A stretch of DNA of 38,900 nt, taken from IMG/VR virus record IMGVR_UViG_3300036985_008099, positions 1-38,900 of that record. One strand, written 5' to 3'. The DNA is from a virus. Both the position numbers and the translations under genes were made by a program. Shown here in pieces: positions 7,683 to 15,604 of this stretch; the first letter of the stretch is position 1; the number at the start of each line of letters is the position of its first letter. The notes under the pieces were generated by a model. The model searched no databases. It was not told the origin of the DNA and was given only the letters and a program-made list of their open reading frames with translations.

Positions 7683-8606
7683 ATGACGAGCAACCTCAAG
7701 GCCCTTGGATCGCGCGCGATCATCGGGGCATTCAACAAGCGACTCATGGAGGTCCAGGCCGCGAGCTGGGTTCCCCAGCTGGCCCTGCAGATCGACAGCA
7801 ACCAGGAGAGCGAGAGCTACAACTTCCTGGGCGACGCCCCGACCATGACGGAGCACGCCGGAGGCCCGCGGCCATTCCGGGCGCTCAAGCCGTTCGCGTT
7901 CAGCGTGGTCAACAAGCGCTTCTCGGCCGGCCTGCAGATCGACGAGGACGACCTCCGCCGCGACAAGACGGCCCAGATCATGATCCGGGCCAAGGAGCTC
8001 GGGGCCCGCGCCGCGATCCTGCCGCAGAAGCTGCTGAGCGCGCTGCTGGTGGCCAACACCAACGCGTACGACGGCGTCGCGTTCTACCACGCGACCAGCC
8101 ACGTCAACGCGAACGGCGACACGATCGCCAACGCGATCTCGGTCACGGCCGTGACGGGCACGACCCCGACGAACGGCGAGATGGAGACCGCGGTCCTGAC
8201 GGCCGTCGAGTCGATCCTGAGCTTCAAGGACGACGCGGGCGAGCCGCGCAACGAGGACGCGCAGAAGTTCATGGTGCACGTGCCGACGGCCATGTGGAAG
8301 CAGCTGAAGGGCGCGCTGAAGAACGACTACGTTTCTTCCGGCGTGTCCAACACGCTCAAGTCGACCGACTTCGAGATCGTGCCGGTCATGAACGGCCGGC
8401 TCGCCGCGCCGTACATCTACGTGTTCCGCACGGACTCGGACGTCAAGCCGTTGGTCTGGCAGGACGAGGTCCCGCCCGTGATCGACAACCTGGGCGAGGG
8501 CAGCGAGTACGCCAAGGTGAACCTGCAGCACCTCTACATGGCCAAGCGCGTGTGCAACGGTGGCTTCGGCAGGTTCGACCAGACGGTCCGCGTCGAGTTC
8601 ACGTGA
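7683..8606 (+). CDS. Major capsid protein, Mu gpT-like
   Basis: The 307-residue product forms the capsid shell. It resembles the Mu-like major head subunit (gpT) group: an N-terminal SRAIIGAFNKRLMEV, FSVVNKRFSAGLQIDEDDLRRDK, the LGARAAILPQKLLSALL helix, YDGVAFYHATSH, and a C-terminal YMAKRVCNGGFGRFDQTVRVEF. Start ATG 7683 follows CGGAGA. It stands at the lambda E position, but the protein type is that of Mu, so the head module appears mosaic. The gene has its own untranslated spacer on both sides, with hairpins at 7614 and 8625, consistent with separate control of the most abundant virion protein. Confidence 0.88.
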   Translation: MTSNLKALGSRAIIGAFNKRLMEVQAASWVPQLALQIDSNQESESYNFLGDAPTMTEHAGGPRPFRALKPFAFSVVNKRFSAGLQIDEDDLRRDKTAQIMIRAKELGARAAILPQKLLSALLVANTNAYDGVAFYHATSHVNANGDTIANAISVTAVTGTTPTNGEMETAVLTAVESILSFKDDAGEPRNEDAQKFMVHVPTAMWKQLKGALKNDYVSSGVSNTLKSTDFEIVPVMNGRLAAPYIYVFRTDSDVKPLVWQDEVPPVIDNLGEGSEYAKVNLQHLYMAKRVCNGGFGRFDQTVRVEFT

Positions 8607-8624
8607 TCGCCTGAGGTCACGCCA

Positions 8625-8654
8625 CGCCGCGAGGGTCTGACGGCCCTGGCGGCG
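8625..8654 (+). other. Hairpin downstream of the capsid gene
   Basis: CGCCGC, a G-G mismatch and AGGG pair with CCCT and GCGGCG around an eight-base loop, in the 88-base gap between the capsid and decoration genes. There is no T-run. It probably protects or separates the capsid message; this is inference. Confidence 0.4.
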
Positions 8655-8694
8655 ACCCAAACCAGATTCCGCATTCGCATTCCAGGAGACACAG

Positions 8695-9126
8695 ATGGCA
8701 CTCAGCAGCAGCAAGCAGCGGACCTACCGCGCGACCACGCACGACATGGTCCTGGTCCTTCCAATCAAGTCAGGCGCCACGATCTACGAGGGCGCGGCTC
8801 TCGAGAGCAACGGCGGCTACATCGAGCCCGCGTCGGGCGCCGGCACGTTCATGGGCTTCGCCATGCAGGACGGAGTCGGCGGCGCGACGGACGGGCTCAA
8901 CTCGATCCAGGTCCGGGTCGCGGGGCTTGTCGAGCTCCCGATCACGACCGACACGCCGGCCCAGAGCAACGTGGGCGTGACCGCCACGGTGGTCGAGGCG
9001 ACCGACGACGACACGTTCCGCATCGAGACCGGTGCGACGATCACGGGCACGTTGATCGGCAAGATCACGGGCCTGGTCAGCGCGACCGTCGTGCTCGTGT
9101 CGTTCAAGGCCGCGATGGTGGCCTGA
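8695..9126 (+). CDS. Probable capsid decoration (cement) protein
   Basis: A 143-residue, beta-rich protein with no transmembrane segment. It begins ALSSSKQRTYRATTHDMVLVLPIKSGATIYEGAAL, resembling the small beta-rich cement proteins placed next to phage capsid genes (a lambda gpD role, though in lambda D precedes E). ATG 8695 follows CAGGAGA at 8682-8688. It is separated from the capsid gene by a hairpin spacer and followed by a small gene three bases later. The assignment rests on position, size and glycine/valine/threonine-rich composition. Confidence 0.65.
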   Translation: MALSSSKQRTYRATTHDMVLVLPIKSGATIYEGAALESNGGYIEPASGAGTFMGFAMQDGVGGATDGLNSIQVRVAGLVELPITTDTPAQSNVGVTATVVEATDDDTFRIETGATITGTLIGKITGLVSATVVLVSFKAAMVA

Positions 9127-9129
9127 GCC

Positions 9130-9333
9130 ATGGAGACGTTTGAGCTGCGCGAGGCCGGCACGAGGCGACTGTTGGGGGTGGTCACGACCGCCGTCCCGAT
9201 GTCGCCCGGCGACCTCGTGGTCGCGTTCCGCCAGGACCAGATCCAGGTGGAGCGCGCGCTCGTCGATGCCCTGCCGCCGGCCACCGGCGAGCGCGAACCG
9301 GCGGCCAAGCCGTCAAGGAAGCGCGGCCGGTGA
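9130..9333 (+). CDS. Small protein between decoration and neck genes
   Basis: A 67-residue protein beginning METFELREAGTRRLLGVV and ending in a basic tail (KPSRKRGR). No family is recognised. Its place between the head proteins and the neck corresponds to lambda FI, a DNA-packaging accessory, but there is no visible similarity. The stop overlaps the next GTG start (GTGA), so it belongs to the late operon and is likely real. Confidence 0.6.
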   Translation: METFELREAGTRRLLGVVTTAVPMSPGDLVVAFRQDQIQVERALVDALPPATGEREPAAKPSRKRGR

Positions 9334-9677
9334 ACCTGCGCGAGATGGCAGCACGGCACGCGCGCGACACGCTCACGCGCCTCGACCACTTGGGCGAGGC
9401 CGTGACGTATCGCGCCGTCGGCAGCCCCGACCAGCGCGAGATCCGGGTCGGGGTCAACCGGCTCGACCTCGAATCAGCGGCTCCCGGCGTGCGCGCCGTT
9501 GCGCGTCTGCGTGCCGAGATCGACATCCCGCGCGACTCGGTCACGGGGTGCTTGTCGGTCTCGATCGGTGACCAGTTCACCCTGCCCATGCGGGTGGGTG
9601 AGGAGCCCAGGATCGCGCGCCTCAAGCGCATCATCTCGCAGGACGAAGGCATGTTCCTGGTCGAGGTGGAGGCCTGA
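9330..9677 (+). CDS. Probable head-tail joining protein (gpFII-like position)
   Basis: A 115-residue protein with an N-terminal helix (REMAARHARDTLTRLDHLGEAV), followed by beta-strands and a SIGDQFTLPMRVGEEPRIARLKRI stretch. Small head completion proteins that cap the portal and receive the tail have this length and alpha-then-beta character, and it sits where lambda has FII. Start GTG 9330 overlaps the previous TGA; its own stop overlaps the next ATG (TGATG). The function is inferred from position. Confidence 0.6.
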   Translation: MNLREMAARHARDTLTRLDHLGEAVTYRAVGSPDQREIRVGVNRLDLESAAPGVRAVARLRAEIDIPRDSVTGCLSVSIGDQFTLPMRVGEEPRIARLKRIISQDEGMFLVEVEA

Positions 9678-10453
9678 TGCCTCAGTTCAAGGTGGGGAAC
9701 ACGGCTACCGGGTTCCAGGTCACGGTCGACACGTCGCTGGTCGACCTGACGATCGCGTCCGTGCCCAAGCTCGCGTTCCGCCAGCTGCGATCGTTCTTCT
9801 TCCAGACCCTGCTCGATCACAAGAAGCAGTGGCTCCAGGTCAAGGGCAACAAGTTCGGACGGGGCGGGGGCGACACAGGGCAGGCGATTGGCGTGTCGTC
9901 CGTGCAGTCCGAACGCGCGGCCGCCAAGCCCAACGAAGTCCTGTATTCGATCCAGCCTGCCCAGCGGCGAGCCGAGACCCCACGCGAGGCCGAGATCATG
10001 CTGGACCGACTGGCCGGCGAGATCTTCACGGGCAACACGATCCTGCCCGTGCACGAGGAAGGCCGGGACATCAGGACCTCGCGCCTGATGGCGATCCCGT
10101 ACAAGACCCGGGGCAACAAGCTTAACAGGTTCAAGACCCCGACGCCGCGCGAATGGCGACAGATCAACCCGGGCAAACGCCTCGTGTTCATGCGGGCGCG
10201 CCGCGGCCCGGTGCACGGATTCCTGCTCGAGATCCCGCGCGCCAAGCGCAGCCGGCGACTCCGAGACGGGAGCATTCCTGACCGCGCCACCGCACGGCTC
10301 CGGTTCATCCTGACGCGCTTCGTCGAGATGGACCCGACGCTCCAGTTCTACGCGACGTGGGAGGGGACGAGTTCGTTGCGCGACAAGGCATGGGAAACGT
10401 CCATGGGCAAGATGCAGCGAGCCCTCGACCGCGCTGACCCGAGGGACTTCTGA
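9677..10453 (+). CDS. Probable tail completion / minor tail protein (gpZ-like position)
   Basis: A 258-residue basic protein with no transmembrane segment. It has an N-terminal beta stretch, a helical LAFRQLRSFFFQTLLDHKKQWLQ segment, the glycine-rich KFGRGGGDTG, and a C-terminal half rich in arginine ending at FVEMDPTLQFYATW and a final helix. Lambda Z has the same neighbours (FII and U) and shapes the tail end that enters the connector. ATG 9677 follows GGAGG. The identification is by synteny and general character. Confidence 0.6.
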   Translation: MPQFKVGNTATGFQVTVDTSLVDLTIASVPKLAFRQLRSFFFQTLLDHKKQWLQVKGNKFGRGGGDTGQAIGVSSVQSERAAAKPNEVLYSIQPAQRRAETPREAEIMLDRLAGEIFTGNTILPVHEEGRDIRTSRLMAIPYKTRGNKLNRFKTPTPREWRQINPGKRLVFMRARRGPVHGFLLEIPRAKRSRRLRDGSIPDRATARLRFILTRFVEMDPTLQFYATWEGTSSLRDKAWETSMGKMQRALDRADPRDF

Positions 10454-10454
10454 C

Positions 10455-10913
10455 ATGACGGTCGACCTGACCACACCCAGCATTCGCGCCGGCATCCAGC
10501 AGGCGCTGGTCGAACGACTGGCCGACGCGACCGGGTGGGACGTGCAGCTGCGCGGCTCCGAGAACACGGGCACGAGCTCGACGACCGCGGTCGTCTACCA
10601 GGTCGGCGAGAACAAGAGCATCGCGAACAACGAGCAGTACACCGCGATCCTCGAGCTCGGCGTCCTGATCAGCATCCGGCTGGAGGACCAGGCAACCGGC
10701 GACGCGGGCAACCCATACCTGCAGCTGGACCGCGCGATCGCGGCCGTCGAGCAGGTCATGCACTCGCCAGATGAGTGGGGTCTGGACCCCGACTACACCG
10801 ACCTGCGCGTGCTCGGACACGAGGTCTCGGACCCGACCGACGACGCCGAGCCTCTTGGTTGGGTGCGGCTGCAGTTCACCTACCGGCACAGCATCCTGAC
10901 GCCGCAGTCATGA
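10455..10913 (+). CDS. Probable tail terminator (gpU-like)
   Basis: A 152-residue protein with an initial helix (SIRAGIQQALVERLADATGWDV) followed by strands and a central helix (PYLQLDRAIAAVEQVMHSPDEWG), then strands ending WVRLQFTYRHSIL. This alpha/beta order and size fit tail terminators, which form the hexamer that stops tail tube growth. It lies between the gpZ-like gene and the tail tube, as U does in lambda. Its stop overlaps the next ATG by four bases. Confidence 0.65.
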   Translation: MTVDLTTPSIRAGIQQALVERLADATGWDVQLRGSENTGTSSTTAVVYQVGENKSIANNEQYTAILELGVLISIRLEDQATGDAGNPYLQLDRAIAAVEQVMHSPDEWGLDPDYTDLRVLGHEVSDPTDDAEPLGWVRLQFTYRHSILTPQS

Positions 10914-11257
10914 CCCTGATCCACAAGAACAACCTGCCTCGGCCAGGCCTCGTCACGATGCGCGGCGCGCCCGTGCGCAGGCGCACGGCCTCGCGCCCGC
11001 TGTTGTTCAGCGCGACGCCCGACCAGGACCTCGTGCCGCGGGTCTGGAACGTGATCTACCCCGACGCGATGGGCCCGGTCGTCGACGCGATCCGCGACCA
11101 CTACGAAGAGCACGTGTCCGCGATCTTCACGTTCACCCTGCCTCGCACGGCCGAGGTCGTGAACGTGCGCCACCTGTCCCCACCCGCAATCAGCTGGTCC
11201 AACGGGATCTCGGCCACCGTGTCGGTCGAGCTCGAGGAACAGCTTGCCTACCAGTAA
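10910..11257 (+). CDS. Small tail protein of unknown role
   Basis: A 115-residue protein between tail terminator and tail tube. It includes VVDAIRDHYEEHVSAIFTFT and ends with a strand pattern (ISATVSVELEEQLAYQ) seen in small beta-rich tail proteins. ATG 10910 overlaps the preceding stop (ATGA). No family is assigned; lambda has no counterpart between U and V. It is probably structural, judging from context alone. Confidence 0.55.
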   Translation: MTLIHKNNLPRPGLVTMRGAPVRRRTASRPLLFSATPDQDLVPRVWNVIYPDAMGPVVDAIRDHYEEHVSAIFTFTLPRTAEVVNVRHLSPPAISWSNGISATVSVELEEQLAYQ

Positions 11258-11265
11258 GGAGTCCT

Positions 11266-12687
11266 ATGCCCGTTACCCGCAAGCAGCAGATCCTGGCCAA
11301 GGTCGAGACCAGCGAGGGCGTCAGCTCGGCGCCCGGCGCGTCGGACGCCATCTTGGTGTTCGACCCATCGCTGAGTGACTCGGTCGAGACCATCGACCGG
11401 GTGCCGGCCGGCGCAAGCCTGTCGCGCGACTTCGTGCCGATCGGCCGCAAGACCCGCCAGATCCAGTTCAAGTCGGACTTCCGAGGGTCGGGCGACACGA
11501 GCATCCCGATCACCCTGCCCGACTGGGCCAACCTGCTGTTCGCGTGCGGCTTTGCCACGGGTTCGATGAAGGCCACGGTCCTGGGTGTGGTCACGGGCGT
11601 GGGCTTCATGGTGGGCGAGATCGTGACGCAGTCGGCGGGCGCGATCAGGGGCATCGTCGTCGGGATCATCAGCGTGGCCGGCGCGCCCGTGCACCGCACG
11701 ACCGAGACCGGCGCCGTGCTGGCCATCGCCGAGATCACGGGCACGATCACGGCGGCCGCGACCACCGGTTCCTCGAGCCTCTCGACCTCGACGGCCTCGG
11801 CCGCGGTCGCGTATCCCGGCGTCGTCATGCAGCCGACCTCGACCAAGTCCGTGACCGTCACGGTCCCGAGCTGGAGCGCGGGCGTGCCGGCGGTTGGCGA
11901 GCACTTGGCGGTCGAGTCCCCGGCCGGCATCACGGTCGGGGCCGCCCAGATCCTGGCGGACAACGGCTCCATGCTGTCGATGGAGCTGGGCCTGCTCTAC
12001 GGCAGCATGTTGGCGACCTACACGCTGCGCACCGCGTCCGGCACGTCGATCGCGACCATCTCGGTCGCGACCCAGAACAAGACCCCGTCGCTCAGCATCC
12101 GGCACAACCTGGACGGCCGGCGTCGCGAGCTGCTCGGCGCCCGCGGCGACTTCAGCCTCGAGGCCGAGGTCGGCCAGCCCATGCAGTTCAGCTGGGACTT
12201 CAGCGGCGACATCGGGACGGCCGTTGACACGCCGGCAGTCGCGACCACCGGGCTCAGCTCGATCCGGCCCCCGCGCTTCATCGGGGCCGTGGCCGTGTTC
12301 GGGTGGGGCTCGCTCCAGTCCCGCCTGCCCACCAAGCGCGTCGCACTGGCGCTCGGCGGGTCGGTCAACCCAAACCTCGACGCGAACCGCGACGGCGGTG
12401 CCACGGGATCGAACGTGACCGACCGCGACCCGACCATCACGTTCACGGTCGACGCCGTGCACGCCGCGTTCGACTGGGAGTCGCTGCGCGACAACTCCAC
12501 GACCGTCCGGTGCGGGTTCGTGCTGGGCACGACCCCCGGCAACATCGTCGCGGTGGTCGCGCCGGTCTGCCAGGTCACGGAAGTGCAGCTGAGCGACAGC
12601 GACGGGATCGCGACCCTCGACGTGACCTTGCGCCCGCGCCGCGTCAACGAGAGCGGCGACGACGAGCTGTTCTTCGTCCAGCTCTGA
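11266..12687 (+). CDS. Major tail tube protein with a large inserted domain
   Basis: Forms the tail tube (gpV role). The 473-residue product begins TRKQQILAKVETSEG, a common opening of phage tube proteins, and has an N-terminal tube half (1-95) and a C-terminal tube half (about 275-473, from SLSIRHNLDGRRRELLGARGDFSLEAEVG to LRPRRVNES). Between them lie about 180 residues rich in Gly, Thr, Val and Ser with repeated beta patterns, probably a surface-exposed decoration or unusually long insertion. Lambda gpV is 246 residues, so this protein is about twice as long. ATG 11266 follows AAGGAG at 11257-11262. Confidence 0.75.
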   Translation: MPVTRKQQILAKVETSEGVSSAPGASDAILVFDPSLSDSVETIDRVPAGASLSRDFVPIGRKTRQIQFKSDFRGSGDTSIPITLPDWANLLFACGFATGSMKATVLGVVTGVGFMVGEIVTQSAGAIRGIVVGIISVAGAPVHRTTETGAVLAIAEITGTITAAATTGSSSLSTSTASAAVAYPGVVMQPTSTKSVTVTVPSWSAGVPAVGEHLAVESPAGITVGAAQILADNGSMLSMELGLLYGSMLATYTLRTASGTSIATISVATQNKTPSLSIRHNLDGRRRELLGARGDFSLEAEVGQPMQFSWDFSGDIGTAVDTPAVATTGLSSIRPPRFIGAVAVFGWGSLQSRLPTKRVALALGGSVNPNLDANRDGGATGSNVTDRDPTITFTVDAVHAAFDWESLRDNSTTVRCGFVLGTTPGNIVAVVAPVCQVTEVQLSDSDGIATLDVTLRPRRVNESGDDELFFVQL

Positions 12688-12713
12688 CCCCCCAACCCCC
12701 AAGTCATCGAACC

Positions 12714-13112
12714 ATGCCCGTAGCCCGCAGCACGACCGAGACCTTCACCTACGTGACCCTCGCGGACCGGCAGTTGCCGGCCGAGCGCCAGACCACGTTT
12801 TCCCTGCGACGCCTCAGCACCAAGCTCATGCTGTCGCTCAACAACCTGCGCGAGGGGGACGCAGCTGCGATCGGCAGTTGGATGACGGTCGCGTTGCGCG
12901 CGGGTCTGGCCGGCTGGACCAACCTGTGTGATCCCGATGGCGCGCCGGTCGAGTTCAGCATGGACCCGAGACCCGCGGTCGTGTGCGGCATCGAGCTGAC
13001 GCGCAGCGCGAGCGAAGCCTCGGTCAACCGGCTGGCGGTCGAGGACGCGACCGAGATCTCGATCGCGATCATGCGGGGCAACAGCCTGACGGCCGACGAC
13101 GCAAAAAACTGA
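12714..13112 (+). CDS. Tail assembly chaperone, short form (gpG-like)
   Basis: A 132-residue protein made when ribosomes do not shift frame; it ends GCA AAA AAC TGA at 13101-13112. In lambda-like phages the G product and its frameshifted G-T form bind the tape measure during tail assembly. The protein has an early beta part (VTLADRQLPAERQTTFSLRRLS) and a later one (VVCGIELTRSASEASVNRLAV). It lies immediately between tail tube and tape measure, the invariant chaperone site. No strong ribosome-binding site is visible before ATG 12714. Confidence 0.85.
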   Translation: MPVARSTTETFTYVTLADRQLPAERQTTFSLRRLSTKLMLSLNNLREGDAAAIGSWMTVALRAGLAGWTNLCDPDGAPVEFSMDPRPAVVCGIELTRSASEASVNRLAVEDATEISIAIMRGNSLTADDAKN

Positions 13113-13540
13113 TACTGGCCGCCGCCGTCGCGTTCGCGCCGAGCGGCTCACGATTCGAGCAGACATGCACCGAGTGCCGAGTCAATCCGGAGTTGCGAGT
13201 CACGTGGGGCTGCGATGCCCCGCGCGACGAACCCGTGACCACCGTGACTCCATGTCCTGCGTGCGGCGGCCAGGATCCGGAATGCGAGCACTGTTCGGGG
13301 TCGGACGAGTGCCCGATCTACCGATGCCCCAACGCGCTCGTGCAGCCTCAGCACATCGAGCTGCTGCGCGATTGCGTGCGCGTCGAGCACGGGGTCCTGC
13401 CGGATGCAGGCGGTTGGACCGACCAGGCCGCCCTGTTTACGCAAGCGTGGCCGTTGGTCACGCGCGAGCTGCAGCACTGGCGACAGGTTGCGGCCGAGCA
13501 GGCCCAGCGCGAGGCACGAGACAAGGCCAAGCGGAGGTGA
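12714..13540 (+). CDS. Tail assembly chaperone, -1 frameshifted long form (gpGT-like)
   Basis: Slippage of one base back on A AAA AAC at 13103-13109 continues in the frame starting with CTG at 13109 and ends at 13540, giving about 275 residues. The extension begins LILAAAVAFAPSGSRFE and has at least nine cysteines in CxxC-type groups (TCTEC, CPAC, CEHC, CPIYRC), unusual for lambda gpT and probably metal-binding, then a helical end (LVTRELQHWRQVAAEQAQREARDKAKRR). The extension has no good start codon of its own at the junction, which supports frameshifting. The downstream tape measure gene has GGAGGTGA just inside the end of this frame. Confidence 0.82.
13103..13109 (+). promoter_or_regulatory. 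Programmed -1 ribosomal frameshift site A AAA AAC
   Basis: The heptamer fits X XXY YYZ in the frame of the upstream gene, with the stop codon TGA directly after it (13110-13112). GC-rich sequence follows, including GCCGC near 13119 complementary to GCGGC near 13142, which could form a stimulatory stem. No Shine-Dalgarno-like stimulator was sought in detail. Confidence 0.85.
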
Positions 13541-13546
13541 ACTGAG

Positions 13547-15604
13547 ATGGCGACCGCGACCAAGCGCACGTTGACGATCGAGGCCCGGCTCAAGAACTAC
13601 CTGAGCAAGGACCTGAACGCGCTGCAGCGCACGATGGGCGTGTTCGCGATCGGCGTCGCCAAGAGTTGGAACTCGATCTACCAGCTCGTGTTCAACCTCA
13701 AGACCGCGGTCGCTGGCCTCGCCGCGACCTTCGGCGCGGTCCGGATCGTCCAGTTCACCCGGGAGGCGGCCGAACAGGCTGATGAGCTGGGCAAGCTCGC
13801 GGCCTCGACCGGCGACCTGATCGAGAACCTGTCCGAGCTCCAGGCCGCGTTCAACCTGGCCGGCGTCAAGGACTTCACCAGCACGCTCCGGGCTCTGGCC
13901 AAGGCGCAGAGCGAGGCCCTGCAGGGCAACGACAAGTTCATCGGGGGGTTCGAGAACCTGAACGTGTCGCTCGACGACCTGCGCACTCTCGGTCCGTCGC
14001 AGTTGTTCGAAGAGATCGCGAAGGGCCTGGACCAGGTCAGCACGGAGCAAGAGCGCGCGGTCGCTTTGAGCCAGATCCTGCCGCGCCAGTTCCTCGAGCT
14101 GCTGCCGGTCGTGGGCCGCGGCATCGCGGTGTTCCGGCAGTCTGTCGTCGACGCGCGCGAGGTCGGGGCCACGATCACGCAGGAGCAGGCCAAGATCGCG
14201 GAGGAGCTGAACGACTCGTTCACCAAGGTCGAGATCGCGGCGAAGGCCGCGGGTCGCCAACTCGTCCTGGCCTTCGGTCCCGAGGCCACCAAGCTCCTGA
14301 CCGACATGGCCAAGTACCTGGCCGAGAACCGGGACGGGGTCGTGCAGGTCGCGCAGGCGGTGGCAGGTGGACTCGTCGCGGCGTTCAACCTGGCGATCGA
14401 GGCGATTGCCGGCCTGCTGCGCGCCGTCGACCAGATCCCGGGCGTCGAGCTGTTCGATGCCGAGATGGTCGCGAAGTTCCGCGCCCAGGTCGTGGCCCAG
14501 GAGAAGGTCGTGGACCAGTGGTCCAACAACCTGAAGAAGTGGCGCGAAGACGATAAGCGCAACGGCGTGACCACGAGCGAGCAGCTCGAGCAGCAGACCA
14601 CGGCCAGGATCCGCAAGGAGATCGACACGCTGGTCGCGTTGCGCAAGCAGCTGCGCGCGATCGAGCAGAACGACGCGGGGACGCGGCTGCTGGGGGTTCG
14701 CGACGAGATCGCGGCAAGTCTTCGGCAGGTCCGGGAACAGATCGCCGCGGGCTCGCAGCAACAGGCCGGAGCAGTCGCGCAGGAGGGCGTGCCCGTGCTC
14801 GGTCTCCCGTCGCTCGACGCCCTGCGGGACTACGCCGACAACGCCGTGTCGACCGTCCAGTCCGTGTTCCGCTCGACTGCAGGGCGCCCGCGACTGCCCG
14901 ATCCCGAACAGGACCCGGTGGTGGCCACGGACTCGGGGATCCCGAAGGTGACGGAGGAACTGCGCGCGGCCCAGATCGCGAGCGACGACTTCTTCGGCGG
15001 GTTCAAGCAGGGGATCGACGAGTCGATCGCGCGCTGGACCGACATGGCCGAGGCCGGCCGCGACGCGGCACGTGGCCTTGTCGATGGCGGGCTCAACGGC
15101 CTGACCGAGGCGTTTGGTTCGATCATCGACGGGACCAAGAGCGCGAAGGACGCGTTCAAGGACTTCGCCGTCTCGATGCTGCAGGACATCGCGCGCCTGA
15201 TCCCGCGCCTCCTGATCATGCGGACCCTGTCCTCGATCTTCGGCTCGCCCGCGACTGCCGCTCCCGCGTTTGCCGACGGAGGGATTGGCGGCGGCGTCAC
15301 GTCCACGGCACCGGCTCGCGCGTTCGCGCGCGGCGGCATCACGAACGGTCCGACCTGGGCCCTGATGGGCGAGGGATCGCGCCGCGAGGCGTTCGTTCCG
15401 CTCCCAGACAATCGGTCCATCCCGGTCACGCTGTCGGGCGGCGGTGGGGGTGGCGGCAACGTCACGATCAACATCACGGCCATGGACTCGAAGGACGTGC
15501 AGCGCGTCCTGATCGAACAGCAGGGCACGATCCAGCGCATCTGGACCAACCAGATGCAGGTCAGGACGGGGGCGCGCAACGCGGTCAAGAAGGCGGCGTC
15601 CTGA
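13547..15604 (+). CDS. Tail tape measure protein (gpH-like)
   Basis: Sets tail length and is threaded through the tube. The 685-residue protein is helical, with an N-terminal hydrophobic patch (YQLVFNLKTAVAGLAATFGAVRIV, about 45-70), a long coiled region, and a lambda-H-like C-terminus: FADGGIGGGVTSTAPARAF, then ARGGITNGPTWALMGEGSRR and EAFVPLPDNRSIPVTL, a glycine run and a final helix. At this length the tail would be about 100 nm by the usual 1.5 angstrom per residue rule. ATG 13547 follows GGAGGTGA. The stop overlaps the next ATG. Confidence 0.92.
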   Translation: MATATKRTLTIEARLKNYLSKDLNALQRTMGVFAIGVAKSWNSIYQLVFNLKTAVAGLAATFGAVRIVQFTREAAEQADELGKLAASTGDLIENLSELQAAFNLAGVKDFTSTLRALAKAQSEALQGNDKFIGGFENLNVSLDDLRTLGPSQLFEEIAKGLDQVSTEQERAVALSQILPRQFLELLPVVGRGIAVFRQSVVDAREVGATITQEQAKIAEELNDSFTKVEIAAKAAGRQLVLAFGPEATKLLTDMAKYLAENRDGVVQVAQAVAGGLVAAFNLAIEAIAGLLRAVDQIPGVELFDAEMVAKFRAQVVAQEKVVDQWSNNLKKWREDDKRNGVTTSEQLEQQTTARIRKEIDTLVALRKQLRAIEQNDAGTRLLGVRDEIAASLRQVREQIAAGSQQQAGAVAQEGVPVLGLPSLDALRDYADNAVSTVQSVFRSTAGRPRLPDPEQDPVVATDSGIPKVTEELRAAQIASDDFFGGFKQGIDESIARWTDMAEAGRDAARGLVDGGLNGLTEAFGSIIDGTKSAKDAFKDFAVSMLQDIARLIPRLLIMRTLSSIFGSPATAAPAFADGGIGGGVTSTAPARAFARGGITNGPTWALMGEGSRREAFVPLPDNRSIPVTLSGGGGGGGNVTINITAMDSKDVQRVLIEQQGTIQRIWTNQMQVRTGARNAVKKAAS

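Noticed and set aside
8625-8654. Intrinsic terminator after the capsid gene.
   Set aside because: The stem is followed by ACCCAAACC rather than a T-run; kept only as a hairpin.
11248-12702. Antisense frame of 484 codons over the tail tube gene, and similar ones at 13148-14761, 15994-17544 and 17333-18922.
   Set aside because: All mirror strong sense genes with good starts and family patterns; the products have shadow-type composition.
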